Counted from the stretch's first letter, positions 41,375 to 51,561 are shown. The stretch is 57,351 nt of DNA from an uncultured Nodularia sp. (GCA_903911355.1 CAIWDD010000119.1:1-57351), one strand, 5' to 3'. The notes: generated from the sequence alone by a model not told the origin. Program-made: numbers and translations.

Positions 41375-42463
41375 ATGAGCCGATCTAATCCAGAAGCTAG
41401 TTCTACAGTTACCTTGAAAAGTAAAGCCACCAGTACAGTTGGCCGCGGAAAGGTCGTTAGCCCAAACACCAAACTGAACTTTTCGGAATGGAGAGATGAG
41501 TATGTTGCTTTATTTCTAGGTAATAGCTTTGAACATTATCAAGATTGGGAGCAGCCTAGTGTAATCGTTTCAGATGGGGCTTATGGTATTCTTGGTTTTG
41601 AAGGAGACACATCCGATCATATTGATTTGCCCAATTGGTATGAGCCTCATATTGAGGAGTGGTCAAAAGCAGCGATGCCATACACAACACTCTGGTTTTG
41701 GAACTCAGAAATTGGCTGGGCTGTGGTACATCCAATTTTAGAAAAGTATGGTTGGCGCTATATTAACTGCAATATTTGGAATAAAGGCAAAGGTCACATT
41801 GCAGGGAATGTTAACACAGAAAAAATTCGCAGATTTCCGGTGGTTACAGAAGTTTGTGTTCAATATGTAAGAGAAGTTAGAATTAACGAACTTACCTTAA
41901 AAGCCTGGTTACTGAAAGAATGGAAACGGTCTAGATTGCCTTTACGAAGAGCAAACGATGCTTGTGGTGTGGTAGATGCAGCCACTAGGAAATATTTTGA
42001 TCAAGGACATTTATGGTACTTTCCGCCTCCAGAGATGTTTGAAAGGCTAGTAAATTATGCGAATGAGCATGGTAGCTCTGAAGGAAAACCTTATTTTTCT
42101 CTAGATGGTAATCAACCATTGACAGGAGCACAATGGAGTAAAATGCGATCAAAGTTTAGATGTCCTCATGGTTTTACCAATGTATGGGAACGCCAACCCC
42201 TACGAGGTGATGAAAGAGTTAAAACAACATCTGGAAAGGCATTGCATCTTAACCAAAAGCCTCTCGATTTGATGACCATGATTATTGAATCATCAAGTGA
42301 TGAATATGATGTAGTCTGGGAACCCTTCGGGGGACTGTTTAGTGCGTCTTTAGCAGCCCGCAAACTCAGGCGCAAAGCCTACTCGTGTGAAATTGACCCA
42401 GGTTATTTCTATTATGGAGTCGAGCGATTTAATCCAGAAGTTCATCAATGCTCTCTTCTTTAA
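41375..42463 (+). CDS. Type II DNA methyltransferase (SDGAYG motif)
   Basis: 362 aa. The catalytic motif is SDGAYG (66-71), a variant of DPPY seen in a group of type II amino-methyltransferases; LWFWNSEIGWAVVHP and CNIWNKGKGHIAGNVNT follow, and the AdoMet motif appears near the C-terminus as WEPFGGLFSASLAA. So the order is catalytic motif first, AdoMet motif last (beta group). Its 3' end overlaps the convergent restriction gene by 35 bp, an arrangement that couples the two genes. The palindrome 39 bp upstream suggests control by the XRE protein. Confidence 0.85.
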   Translation: MSRSNPEASSTVTLKSKATSTVGRGKVVSPNTKLNFSEWRDEYVALFLGNSFEHYQDWEQPSVIVSDGAYGILGFEGDTSDHIDLPNWYEPHIEEWSKAAMPYTTLWFWNSEIGWAVVHPILEKYGWRYINCNIWNKGKGHIAGNVNTEKIRRFPVVTEVCVQYVREVRINELTLKAWLLKEWKRSRLPLRRANDACGVVDAATRKYFDQGHLWYFPPPEMFERLVNYANEHGSSEGKPYFSLDGNQPLTGAQWSKMRSKFRCPHGFTNVWERQPLRGDERVKTTSGKALHLNQKPLDLMTMIIESSSDEYDVVWEPFGGLFSASLAARKLRRKAYSCEIDPGYFYYGVERFNPEVHQCSLL

Positions 42464-43349
42464 TCCCTAGATACTCCTGCAATGATTTTTTTATAGTGAC
42501 TTGTTGGTGGCTTGATAGAATCCTGTTCCATTGTTTAACTGGCATACCACAAACTTCAACCCTGTAAACACGTTTCTTGAATTCCTCAATCCCGGGGTGC
42601 ATAATTCTGTCTATTTTAGCAAAGTTAGTGTCTAGCCTGTATTTATATCGTATTAGTAATTCCCGTAGAAGGTGCTGATATTCCTTAGTCGGCTTGTAAA
42701 TTTTGGCTTCATATCCCCATGAGTCAACTATTTTCTGAGCCTCTAAAAATTCACTGTCAGAACCTTGAAATTTATAGCCATTAGTGTTCGTTTGCTGTAA
42801 ATTTGCCGTCCTTTGGGTTGTATCCTCTGGCTCCAAAACAAGATAGTCTGGCGGATTATGGTAATGAGTGTCTCTAGCTAGAGCTACTGACAAGCCAGAT
42901 ACAACACACACATCTAAAATACGAGGTTTTCCGTAAATAATCTTCTCAGGTAGCCATGCCAATATCGCAACGTGAGTTTGATCAAATTGAAAGTGATTCT
43001 GGCTATCTTTGAATCGCGCTGTTATCTCTGTTGCCAATGGAAACCATGCTTTAATCTCTAATCCTGGTATTGGTTGAATGTTTCCCACAAAGATAGCATC
43101 AGGGAATCCCGGATCTTGCCTCTGCCATGTTCCAAATTCAGCAAAATCATCCTGCTTATTTAAAAACTCAACAGTGTTAAATTCGATTAGATTTCCTAGT
43201 AATGGTGAAAGCTTCGAGATCACTTTAGCTAAATTGACTGCTGCATTAACTGTCATAGGTTTAGATATGTTTAAAACATCAAATGTATGCCCCGATAAAT
43301 TAGCTAAATACTCAGCAGCAAGTTTGATTACATCTTGTGTGTTCATCAT
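42429..43349 (-). CDS. Type II restriction endonuclease of unknown specificity
   Basis: 306 aa. A PD-(D/E)XK nuclease core is visible: FPDAIFVGN (Pro83-Asp84) and GLEIKAWFPL with Glu98 and Lys100. I recognise no recognition-sequence family. Identification rests on the nuclease core and on the setting: convergent overlap with a methyltransferase and 4-bp overlap (ATGA) with the XRE controller gene upstream, the classic C-R operon. Translation coupling to the controller delays restriction after entry of the system into a new host. Confidence 0.8.
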   Translation of the reverse strand: MMNTQDVIKLAAEYLANLSGHTFDVLNISKPMTVNAAVNLAKVISKLSPLLGNLIEFNTVEFLNKQDDFAEFGTWQRQDPGFPDAIFVGNIQPIPGLEIKAWFPLATEITARFKDSQNHFQFDQTHVAILAWLPEKIIYGKPRILDVCVVSGLSVALARDTHYHNPPDYLVLEPEDTTQRTANLQQTNTNGYKFQGSDSEFLEAQKIVDSWGYEAKIYKPTKEYQHLLRELLIRYKYRLDTNFAKIDRIMHPGIEEFKKRVYRVEVCGMPVKQWNRILSSHQQVTIKKSLQEYLGIKEESIDELLD

Positions 43350-43606
43350 TTTTCTTCACAAGATGCTTTAGATATTTGTTGTTCAACCTTCCTCAGAATG
43401 GCACAAGGATCCACGCCAATTACCCGAGTAACTATGATAAACTCAACGACATCCAAGCGCCGCTCCCCATTCTCATATTTAGCAACGAAAGATTGGGGTT
43501 TTTGAAGAGATTTAGCGAGAGATTCCTGAGTAAGTTGTGCTTCCTTGCGTGCCGCAATCATACAGCGCCGGAATATTTCATACTCATGGCTGGAGATAGA
43601 TTTCAT
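43346..43606 (-). CDS. XRE-family controller (C) protein of the R-M system
   Basis: 86 aa helix-turn-helix protein: RKEAQLTQESLAKSLQKP as helices 1-2, QSFVAKYENGERRL as the recognition helix, and VEFIIVTRVIG for dimer formation. Size and operon position directly before the restriction gene are those of type II C proteins, which first activate and later repress their own operon. Two operator-like boxes lie upstream at 43646-43678. Confidence 0.85.
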   Translation of the reverse strand: MKSISSHEYEIFRRCMIAARKEAQLTQESLAKSLQKPQSFVAKYENGERRLDVVEFIIVTRVIGVDPCAILRKVEQQISKASCEEK

Positions 43607-43645
43607 AGGGCTTTGGCTTTAGCACTATATGTATGTCAGTACAAT

Positions 43646-43678
43646 AAACCTATTTTCGGATAATCCCAAAACAGGATA
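43646..43678 (-). promoter_or_regulatory. Two candidate C-boxes before the controller gene
   Basis: Read on the minus strand: TATCCTGTTTTGGGATT (43678-43662) then TATCCGAAAATAGGTTT (43662-43646). Both share the TATCC..AAAA/TTTT..GG pattern of the palindrome before the methyltransferase gene. The inner box ends 39 bp before the ATG, the same distance as on the methyltransferase side. Confidence 0.6.
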
Positions 43679-43788
43679 AAAGGTGGGTTGAGCTAATTAA
43701 CAAGATTCCTGTGTTTGTCCGTCCAGTTTAATAGGAGAGGCGATCGCCGATTCTGAAAAATTCCGATCAAACTGCATATGATCATCAA

Positions 43789-45894
43789 TTAAGATAAAGC
43801 CTGAATTAACGCCTTACCTTTGAGAAAAGCCTCCTCAAACTCAGCTTCCGGTTCAGATAAAGCCACAATACCACCGCCAATCCCAATAGAAGTCCCTCCA
43901 GGAGTCAAAACTGCGGTACGAATGACAATATTTAAATCTGCTGCACCATTGAGAGCTAAAAACCCAATAGCACCGGAATAAACTCCACGGGCTTCAGATT
44001 CTAACTCATCGATAATCTTCATAGTTCTAATTTTCGGCGCACCCGTCATCGAACCACCGGGAAACGCCATTCTAATACAATCAGTAGCAGTCATATCCGC
44101 GCGTAAATAACCCCGAATCGTACTCACAAGTTGATGTACTGTGGCGTAAGTTTCCACATCCATCAACTTTGTCACCTGGATACTACCCACTTCACATACC
44201 AAACCTAAATCATTGCGTAACAAATCCACAATCATTAAGTTTTCGGCGCGGTCTTTTTCACTATTGAGCAGTTTTTCCCGCAGTATTTTATCTTCCTCTG
44301 GAGTCTGACCACGGCCTAAAGTTCCTTTAATCGGCTTAGTTTCTACCCACCCAGCGCGGTCAATACGTAAAAATCGTTCTGGGGATGAACAAGCAATAGC
44401 AACTTCACCAAAGCGCATGAATGCCGAGTAAGGAGCCGGATTAACTCGGCGTAAGGTGCGATAAAAGCATAATGCATCGGGAGCAGCATCTGTGTAAAGT
44501 TTATTAGTCAAACAAACTTGATAACTTTCCCCGTCCTTAATTTTGTGCAGACATTGGTAAATATCATTTATGTAGGTCTGGTGAGAACGACTCAGACGGA
44601 AATTGATGGGGGTATGACTAAGGGGCGGTACAATAGGTGGAAGGTCTGGGAGTGTGCGCAGTTGTTTTTCTGTTGACTCTAACCACTCCTTTGCTGCTGT
44701 AGTTTGATGCTGTTTCGCCAGACATACCAGATAGGTAGTTTGTTCTTGGTGGTCAAACACAATGATTTGATCAGCTAACAGAAACATAGCATCGGGAAGG
44801 GGTGCACAATGAACTAACTCAGAACCACATTCTGCCTTGATTTCATAACCAAAGTAGCCCACAAACCCACAATTGAAGTCAAAGGGTAGCTCATCAGACT
44901 GATAACTACGCTCATTAATTTGACTTTGAAGATAGTCAAAAATACTGGTATTTATCTGTGTCTTTTGACCTGATTGGGTAATAGTTAATTCTCTAGTTCC
45001 CGTGCGGTATTCAACCAACAAGCTATTTAAACCGCCACTTCCTCCCATAAAAGAGAAGCGAGAAAGACCAGGCTCAACTAAGCTACTATCAAGCCAAAAG
45101 GCGTGAGTATCTTTACCGATCGCTTGTGTGGCGTGGCCATACAGATGTACAAACACCTGTTCTGGATCTGGATAGATATCTAGTTTTTGACTATAAACTT
45201 GGTACTGGCAAGGAAGAATAGGATTTTGTCGAGTCCATTTTTGGGCACTGTCTTGATACTTAGTTTCTCTCTCCCGGTTCGGGGATAAGTTCTCAGTAAA
45301 ATTACGGAAGTTTTCTAAAATCTTCCAGCCGTATTCAGTGCAGATTGATTCGGGATGAAATTGCACACCCCAAAATGGTAAATACCGATGACGCAGCCCC
45401 ATGATCAATCCGGCTTCTGTCCAAGCGACTCTTTCTAAACAGTTGGGTAACTCTTGGGCAACCATTAAGGAATGGTAGCGTACCACAGAGAAGCCCTGGG
45501 GAATTCCCTCAAATAGAGCAGAATCATTGTGATATATTTTACTACATCGCCCATGCATAACCTCCGGTGCATGAGTTACAGTACCGCCGTATACATGAGC
45601 TAGTCCCTGGTGACCAAGACAAACACCCAGCAGGGGTACATGAAGATTTTGGAGATTTTGAATCACTTGGCCGCAGATACCAAAGTCCGAGACCTTTTCT
45701 GGACGACCCGGACCAGGGGAAATCACAACATTGTCAAATGTGAATTTGATTACATCCTTCCAATCAATCTGATCATTGCGAATTACTAGGGGAAGTTCTC
45801 CATTCACCTGAGCGAGCATCTGATAGAGATTAAATGTATAGGAGTCGTAGTTATCAATAATCAGCGATCGCACTTCATGTTTCCCCTTGCTCAT
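43789..45894 (-). CDS. pabB: Aminodeoxychorismate synthase, fused glutaminase and synthase (PabA-PabB)
   Basis: 701 aa. Residues 1-195 are a class I glutamine amidotransferase with Cys92 (GVCLGHQG), His180 and Glu182 (FHPES). Residues ~225-701 are the chorismate-binding synthase with ESYQVCLTNKLY, RAENLMIVDLLRNDLG and the GAPKIRTMKIIDELE block. PIKGT at 521-525 with Lys523 marks aminodeoxychorismate synthase; anthranilate synthases have PIAGT. The fused enzyme makes 4-amino-4-deoxychorismate for folate, using glutamine. Plants have the same fusion order. It lies 38 bp downstream of ssb. Confidence 0.92.
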   Translation of the reverse strand: MSKGKHEVRSLIIDNYDSYTFNLYQMLAQVNGELPLVIRNDQIDWKDVIKFTFDNVVISPGPGRPEKVSDFGICGQVIQNLQNLHVPLLGVCLGHQGLAHVYGGTVTHAPEVMHGRCSKIYHNDSALFEGIPQGFSVVRYHSLMVAQELPNCLERVAWTEAGLIMGLRHRYLPFWGVQFHPESICTEYGWKILENFRNFTENLSPNRERETKYQDSAQKWTRQNPILPCQYQVYSQKLDIYPDPEQVFVHLYGHATQAIGKDTHAFWLDSSLVEPGLSRFSFMGGSGGLNSLLVEYRTGTRELTITQSGQKTQINTSIFDYLQSQINERSYQSDELPFDFNCGFVGYFGYEIKAECGSELVHCAPLPDAMFLLADQIIVFDHQEQTTYLVCLAKQHQTTAAKEWLESTEKQLRTLPDLPPIVPPLSHTPINFRLSRSHQTYINDIYQCLHKIKDGESYQVCLTNKLYTDAAPDALCFYRTLRRVNPAPYSAFMRFGEVAIACSSPERFLRIDRAGWVETKPIKGTLGRGQTPEEDKILREKLLNSEKDRAENLMIVDLLRNDLGLVCEVGSIQVTKLMDVETYATVHQLVSTIRGYLRADMTATDCIRMAFPGGSMTGAPKIRTMKIIDELESEARGVYSGAIGFLALNGAADLNIVIRTAVLTPGGTSIGIGGGIVALSEPEAEFEEAFLKGKALIQALS

Positions 45895-45932
45895 TACTCA
45901 ACGGTTCTTTTGACCCAGTTCCCCTCCCCGAC

Positions 45933-46478
45933 TTAGAAAGGAATGTCATCGGGATCTTGTTCTTGCTCGTTCACAGGGGTATAAGCAGTGCGTTCAAAAT
46001 TTTGGACTGGCTGTGTGGATGGGAAGTTGTTCCTCTGAGGTGCAGCACCAACAGGAGCCGGGGCGCTGACTGGAGGTAATTCAACTTCGTTGCGTGAAGG
46101 TGAAACAACAGGGGATGCTGTTTGTAGGGGTGTTGAGGTGACTGACGAATTTAGCGTTGTGGATGATGTAAAATTACTTCCTAGAGGTTGAATCTGTTGT
46201 ACTGTTAATTCAGCCCGTTTTTCTTTAAACCCTTCTTGACGCTCAACAGTGTGCATCCCTAAGCGTCCTGCTAAAATCACCCGATCGCCTTGGTGGTAGT
46301 TTTGCTGAATTTCTGTAGCCATATTCCCCCACCCCACTACCTTTAAGGTAACTAACTGGTCTTCCGCACGCTGGGAATTGGGGAACTGTACCAGCATTTC
46401 CGTGATGGCTAAGTTATCCGCTGTATAGCGTAATTGTGGTTCTTGAATGATTTCCGCCATTAAAACGCAGCTATTCAT
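45933..46478 (-). CDS. ssb: Single-stranded DNA-binding protein
   Basis: 181 aa. An OB fold covers residues 1-105 (MNSCVLMAEIIQEPQLRYT, LKVVGWGNMATEI, GDRVILAGRLGM), then a Pro/Ser/Thr-rich linker and the acidic tip DPDDIPF that docks repair and replication proteins. A perfect AGGAGG ribosome binding site (46484-46489) precedes the ATG, rare in cyanobacteria and consistent with high expression. The OB fold differs from typical SSB in places, so it could be one of several SSB paralogues. Confidence 0.93.
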   Translation of the reverse strand: MNSCVLMAEIIQEPQLRYTADNLAITEMLVQFPNSQRAEDQLVTLKVVGWGNMATEIQQNYHQGDRVILAGRLGMHTVERQEGFKEKRAELTVQQIQPLGSNFTSSTTLNSSVTSTPLQTASPVVSPSRNEVELPPVSAPAPVGAAPQRNNFPSTQPVQNFERTAYTPVNEQEQDPDDIPF

Positions 46479-46878
46479 TGAATCCTCCTAATTGGAAAAG
46501 TTTTTGATCAAGCAATAAGATTTTAATTAGCTAACTATATTTAATTTACCTAAATGAATTCCTGACATACACTTTGAGCTTTGAGTCTTTTCTAGGATAA
46601 AAGCCAAGCGATCGCTTTGAACAGTACTTGCGATACCATTCCCTACCTTCGCCTGACTACAACGAGCATTAAATTCTACATGAGTAGTACAATCATACCA
46701 CTTCATGGGCAAAAAATACTCTCATAAATCTAGGGTAGTCTGCTTTTTTGGCTACAGCTTTTTTACTTTTCCTAGTCACAGGTAACATATATCATGGGTG
46801 CTGATAGCGTAGCGTGGGGTAAGCCATATCTTCCCCTGTGCGGAGTCAGCCACATAATTACCGTTACTTGAGATACTC
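46479..46878. other. Intergenic stretch with one doubtful 59-codon frame
   Basis: Mostly without recognisable content. A minus-strand frame, 46527-46706, encodes MKWYDCTTHVEFNARCSQAK and onward, without clear ribosome binding site or relatives that I recognise; it may be a small Cys-containing protein or chance. The promoters of ssb and of the ABC ATPase gene should lie here. Confidence 0.3.
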
Positions 46879-48174
46879 GTGGCGCAAGTTGTTTTAGAAA
46901 ATATTTATAAAACCTTTCCCCAGCGGAAAGGGGAAAGTGTAGCATCCCAAACCTTTCCTAGTCATAGGAATAAAAAAAATGCTACCCCAGAACCGGCAGA
47001 AGTTATCAATGTCTTACGGCGAATTAATTTGACCATCGCCGATGGTGAATTTATGGTGCTGGTGGGTCCTTCAGGTTGTGGTAAAAGCACTCTACTCCGG
47101 TTAATTGCTGGGCTAGAATCGATGACAGCAGGGAATATTTGGGTGGGCGATCGCTTAATTAATCACCTACCACCCAAAGAAAGAGACATTGCCATGGTGT
47201 TTCAAAATTACGCCCTCTACCCCCACATGACTGTCTATGACAACATTGCTTTTGGACTCCGCCGCCGCCCATTAGGAAATGGGGAAAGTCAAAACTCCTC
47301 ACTCCCAACATGGGCGACAAATCTCCTTGTGGGAATCACCAGAAAGTTACCTAAAGGACTACGTTACATTTCTGCTCAAGAAAGGCAGGTAGATCAGCAG
47401 GTGCTAAATGTTGCCCAATTATTACAAATGGAAACCTTGCTGAATCGTTTACCCAAACAGCTATCGGGGGGTCAAAGACAACGGGTAGCTTTAGGAAGAG
47501 CCATCGCCCGTGACCCCCAAGTGTTTTTAATGGATGAACCCCTTTCTAACTTGGATGCTAAATTGCGGGCCCAAACCCGCGCCCAAATTGTCAAATTGCA
47601 ACGCCAACTAGGAACCACCACCATTTACGTCACCCATGACCAGACCGAGGCTATGACTATGGGCGATCGCATTGCCATTATGAATCAAGGTCAAATTCAG
47701 CAAGTCGCATCCCCATTAGAACTTTATAACCATCCTGCTAACCGCTTTGTGGCTGAATTCATTGGTTCCCCGCCCATGAATTTTATTCCGGTGAGGTTCC
47801 ATGCTCCGTTATTAATTACCCATAACCATTTTCGCCTCACTCTCCCAGACGTTTGGGCGACACCCCTGCGGAAATATGATCAACAAACCATCATTTTAGG
47901 TATTCGCCCGGAACACTTAATTTTGAGTGTACCAGCGACCAAAAATTTACCTGTCAAAGTAGACTTGGTAGAAAATCTGGGCAATGATTCTTTTGTGTCT
48001 GTGAGAATTTCCCCACCTGAATCTCAAATTGAGCATACAGACAATTATCTACAGGTGCGAGTTCCACCGGATAGGTTAGTCAAGGTTGGTGAGGAATTAT
48101 GGTTCTCGTTAAATCCAGAAAAACTGCACTTTTTTGATCCTCAAACTGAGTTAGCGATAGGTTACCCCGGCTAA
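46879..48174 (+). CDS. ABC transporter ATPase of the MalK/UgpC sugar-import type
   Basis: 431 aa, GTG start at 46879. Walker A GPSGCGKST (63-71), Q-loop VFQNYALYPHMTV, signature LSGGQRQRVALGRAI, Walker B VFLMDEPLSNLDAKLR, H-loop VTHDQTEA, then TOBE/OB regulatory domains (LGIRPEHLIL). Two insertions are unusual: ~25 residues after YKTF (about 14-40) and ~40 residues between the Q-loop and the signature (about 125-165, RRRPLGNGESQ to RYISAQERQ). No permease or binding protein is adjacent, as is common for shared MsmX-type ATPases. Confidence 0.9.
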   Translation: MAQVVLENIYKTFPQRKGESVASQTFPSHRNKKNATPEPAEVINVLRRINLTIADGEFMVLVGPSGCGKSTLLRLIAGLESMTAGNIWVGDRLINHLPPKERDIAMVFQNYALYPHMTVYDNIAFGLRRRPLGNGESQNSSLPTWATNLLVGITRKLPKGLRYISAQERQVDQQVLNVAQLLQMETLLNRLPKQLSGGQRQRVALGRAIARDPQVFLMDEPLSNLDAKLRAQTRAQIVKLQRQLGTTTIYVTHDQTEAMTMGDRIAIMNQGQIQQVASPLELYNHPANRFVAEFIGSPPMNFIPVRFHAPLLITHNHFRLTLPDVWATPLRKYDQQTIILGIRPEHLILSVPATKNLPVKVDLVENLGNDSFVSVRISPPESQIEHTDNYLQVRVPPDRLVKVGEELWFSLNPEKLHFFDPQTELAIGYPG

Positions 48175-48300
48175 TCCGCTTTGCTAAACCTACTCAAAAG
48201 TAACCAAGTCTACACTTAACTTCCGAGCTTCCCAGGGGTCTAAGAATGACTTCTAAATAACCACTATTGTATGGCTATCGCCACGCTATCCTATCAATAT

Positions 48301-50829
48301 TTACACCTCTGCTGGTTGGTATTCTTGTTGTCTTTCCACGAAGGTCTGAACACGGGTGCGGTAGTTTCTGAGTGTTTCATCTACCCAATCGCGATCATTA
48401 CTGTTAGCATACAAATGTACTAAAGGCTCGCTGGCGTCTGGTAAAACTAATAGCCAACTATCATCGTAGGGTTGGCAAATTTTCACCCCATCAATTAACT
48501 CTAGGTTTTGGGCTGGGTGTGTTTCCACTAAATAACGCATCAGCGCTCCTTTAGCACTCCAAGGACAACGGACTGTATAAGCTTTATGAACCACACGGGG
48601 TAATTCTGAACGCGCAGTAGCCAGCGATCGCTCTTGAATAGTCAGCATCTCAATTAACTTAGCGATGCAGAACATGGAATCAAAACCCGGATGTAAATGG
48701 GGGAAAATAAAACCAGTTTCGCCACTACCGCCTAAGACGACATTAGAATTTTTTTGACAAGCCTCCATCAAAGCTGTAGGATTAGCTTTAGTGCGAATTA
48801 CCCTGCCATCGTGACGACGGGCGACTTGTTCCACAGCACTAGAAGCATGAACAGGTACAACTACCGTGCCTCTGGGGTTAGATGTTAATATCATGTCTAC
48901 CATCAGTGCTGTTAAAATTTCCCCCCGAATGGGAAAGCCTGATTCATCAACTAAAATCAACTGTTCCCCATTAGCTGAGACTTGCACACCAAAGTTGGCT
49001 TTGAGCGCCTCCACTACATGACCCAGCTGAGTCAGCAGTGTTTCGCGGTCGGTAACTGACATGGCCGATTTATTCACACTCGCATTCAGTACCACTGCAT
49101 CAGCGCCAAATTTATCTAACATGAGTGGTAAAACCGCCCCAGATACAGCATAAACATAGTCAATTACTACTTTTGCTCGACTGTTGCGCAGGGTATCAAC
49201 GTTTAACAGCTTCTCAAAGGCTGTGCAATAGCGTTCAATTACTTGACTGGTATAGGCTACATCGCCAACTTCATGAATTTGCGATCGCCGCATATCTTCC
49301 TTAAAATAAGCTCCTTCAACTTTCTTCTCCAGAGCTTTGGTAATATTAATCCCCTTAGCATCCATAAATTCAATCAGGATATAATCAGGGCGATCTGGGT
49401 GTACCCGTACATGAACCCCACCGGCGACGGACATTGTGGGTATAACTGTCCGTGCTATGGGAATAGCTGTAGCATCGAGATTTTGAATATCAATACCTAC
49501 AGACATCAAACCAGCAATTAATGACCGGGTAACCATGCGAGAAATGTTGCGTTGATCACGGGAAACTGTCACCTTAGAACCGGGTTTCAGGGTAGAACCG
49601 TAAGCAGATCCCAACTTCACAGCAAATTCTGGGGTGATGTCAATATTAGCTAATCCTTGTACACCACGCTGCCCAAATAAGTTTCTTTGAGCAGTGTTAC
49701 CCCAAATCAAGTTAATATTGAGCACTGCACCTGATTCAATCTTTTTGCTGGGCCAAACCCTGACATTAGGGCTGATTTGTGCTTCTTCCCCTATAGTAGA
49801 CAGGGAACCCACTACAGCCGCTTCTAAGACATGAGCGCGCCGATCAACACGGGTACCGCGAGAAATCACGCAAGCGCTCAGATGTGCTTCATCTCCGATA
49901 ATTGACCCATTCCATAAAATCGGTCGTTTCAGACTGGCATCAGCGCCAATGGTGACATTATCTCCGATGATGGTTCCTGCTTCAATTTGCACTCTGGCCC
50001 CAATGCGGCAATTGTCACCAATTAGGGCGGGAGTTTCAATTATGGCTGTGGAGGGGATAAAGGTATTTTGCCCTACCCACAAGTTTGGTAAAATTTCTGG
50101 ATAAGCAAAGTCAAGTTTTACTTTACGATCTAAGGCGTCATATTGAGCTTGACGATAGGCATCTAAATGACCAACGTCGCACCAGTAACCTTTAGCAATG
50201 TAACCATACAGGGGTTGACCTTTTTCCAGCATTAAGGGAAATAAGTCTTTGGAAAAGTCGCATTCTGTATGAGATGGTAGATAATCTAATACTTCTGGTT
50301 CCAGAATGTAAATACCTGTGTTGACGGTATCAGAAAAAATCTCACTGGTAGAAGGTTTTTCTAAAAAGCGCCTAATTTTACTCTCTTCATCCGTAATTAC
50401 CACTCCAAATTCTGCGGGGTTGGGAACTCGGGTTAAAACTAAGGTGGCTTTTGATTGTTTTTGCTTGTGGAATGCGATCGCCGCTGTTAAGTCAAAATCT
50501 GTGATACTATCGCCGCTAATCACTAAAAATGTTTCATCCAGCAGTTCGGCAATATTCTTGACACAGCCTGCGGTTCCTAGGGGTTGGTCTTCTTCCACAG
50601 CATAGGTCATCTGCACGCCAAAATCGCTGCCATCTTGAAAGTAGTCTCGCAAGACATCTGGTAGATAATGCAATGTAGCAATAACTTCTGTGATTTGATG
50701 TCGCTTTAGTAGATTGATGATATGTTCGGCAATGGGCCGATTCAGAATAGGCACCATTGGTTTAGGCAGATCACAAGTTAACGGGCGAAGCCGAGTACCC
50801 GAACCGCCTGCCATCAGTACTGCACGCAT
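48301..50829 (-). CDS. Sugar nucleotidyltransferase fused to a mutase-like domain
   Basis: 842 aa. Residues 1-235 are a nucleotidyltransferase ([31 protein letters not shown]), 250-375 a left-handed beta-helix of hexapeptide repeats ([13 protein letters not shown]), and 380-842 resemble phosphohexomutases. The expected product is GDP-mannose or a related NDP-sugar. The mutase half lacks its key loops: at 468-478 it reads [11 protein letters not shown] instead of an ASHNP loop, near 636 [11 protein letters not shown] stands for DGDxDR, and [10 protein letters not shown] replaces the sugar loop. So this half is probably regulatory or binding only. A GGAG ribosome binding site precedes the ATG. 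Confidence 0.88.
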   Translation of the reverse strand: MRAVLMAGGSGTRLRPLTCDLPKPMVPILNRPIAEHIINLLKRHQITEVIATLHYLPDVLRDYFQDGSDFGVQMTYAVEEDQPLGTAGCVKNIAELLDETFLVISGDSITDFDLTAAIAFHKQKQSKATLVLTRVPNPAEFGVVITDEESKIRRFLEKPSTSEIFSDTVNTGIYILEPEVLDYLPSHTECDFSKDLFPLMLEKGQPLYGYIAKGYWCDVGHLDAYRQAQYDALDRKVKLDFAYPEILPNLWVGQNTFIPSTAIIETPALIGDNCRIGARVQIEAGTIIGDNVTIGADASLKRPILWNGSIIGDEAHLSACVISRGTRVDRRAHVLEAAVVGSLSTIGEEAQISPNVRVWPSKKIESGAVLNINLIWGNTAQRNLFGQRGVQGLANIDITPEFAVKLGSAYGSTLKPGSKVTVSRDQRNISRMVTRSLIAGLMSVGIDIQNLDATAIPIARTVIPTMSVAGGVHVRVHPDRPDYILIEFMDAKGINITKALEKKVEGAYFKEDMRRSQIHEVGDVAYTSQVIERYCTAFEKLLNVDTLRNSRAKVVIDYVYAVSGAVLPLMLDKFGADAVVLNASVNKSAMSVTDRETLLTQLGHVVEALKANFGVQVSANGEQLILVDESGFPIRGEILTALMVDMILTSNPRGTVVVPVHASSAVEQVARRHDGRVIRTKANPTALMEACQKNSNVVLGGSGETGFIFPHLHPGFDSMFCIAKLIEMLTIQERSLATARSELPRVVHKAYTVRCPWSAKGALMRYLVETHPAQNLELIDGVKICQPYDDSWLLVLPDASEPLVHLYANSNDRDWVDETLRNYRTRVQTFVERQQEYQPAEV

Positions 50830-50990
50830 AAATTCTCCTTAGTTATTTGCAGTTTTTGCTGCTTACACACCCGTGAGAGTATATTGTATGTTCTTTCTTT
50901 AGTCTCCTATGGATATTGGTATTTAAGTAACTTACCTAAGAAGCATCTAGTGAGAAATAGGCAGATTTATGATCTGTTCATCAGGAAGCC

Positions 50991-51116
50991 ATGACACAAC
51001 AAGGAACAAGGAAAATTTGGGATCTTTTGACTTTCAATTGGTTTTTCTTGTCTCTATGTTTTATGGTGGCATTAGGTACTTCATTTTGCTCAATGTTAAC
51101 TAGCTGTAAAATATGA
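50991..51116 (+). CDS. Small membrane protein, 41 aa
   Basis: The frame begins MTQQGTRKIWDLLTFNW and continues with the hydrophobic FFLSLCFMVALGTSFCSML, ending in a short TSCKI tail. AGGA 5 nt before the ATG supports translation. Size and single membrane helix are typical of small cyanobacterial membrane proteins. It could also be chance; it precedes another small membrane protein by 62 bp on the same strand. Confidence 0.45.
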   Translation: MTQQGTRKIWDLLTFNWFFLSLCFMVALGTSFCSMLTSCKI

Positions 51117-51178
51117 ACTTGCCGAGAGTAAGTATCATAGATTACAGATTTTAAGTTTCAATAACGGAGTTGATGACA

Positions 51179-51370
51179 ATGATCAAGTTAATTATTTTTG
51201 GCTTAATAGTGGTTTATGTGGGTGGTGCTTGGAAGTTATGGAATGGGTTTGAACGAACTAATTTCAGTCAAACTTTATCTAATCGCCTGAGTTTATCATT
51301 GTTATGGCCAGCTTTATTTATTGCCAATAAGTCATATCGGCACAATTTTAGAAAAGCTTTAAAAGGCTAA
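51179..51370 (+). CDS. Small conserved membrane protein, 63 aa
   Basis: MIKLIIFGLIVVYVGGAWKL is a membrane helix, followed by WNGFERTNFSQTLSNRLSL and SLLWPALFIANKSYRHNFRKALKG. The ATG at 51179 is preferred since GGAG (51166-51169) lies 9 nt before it; the ATG at 51173 would be too close. Proteins like this occur widely in cyanobacteria with unknown role. Confidence 0.65.
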   Translation: MIKLIIFGLIVVYVGGAWKLWNGFERTNFSQTLSNRLSLSLLWPALFIANKSYRHNFRKALKG

Positions 51371-51561
51371 TAAACTCACTAATCAAGCCCAGGCCAATTT
51401 ACAGCACCTCGCACCGCATCTGAAGTACAGGTATCAATGATAAAACTTTTCTGGGGTGGACATCTATCTTACCCGCCTTTGTGTACCTCACTCAGATGAA
51501 ATGTGCTGTATGTCAATATTCAACGGCTATCTAAAGGTGTGGGAGTAGGAGCAAATGTCTC

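Noticed and set aside
46527-46706. 59-codon minus-strand gene before ssb
   Set aside because: No ribosome binding site or family resemblance; kept only as a note in the intergenic entry.
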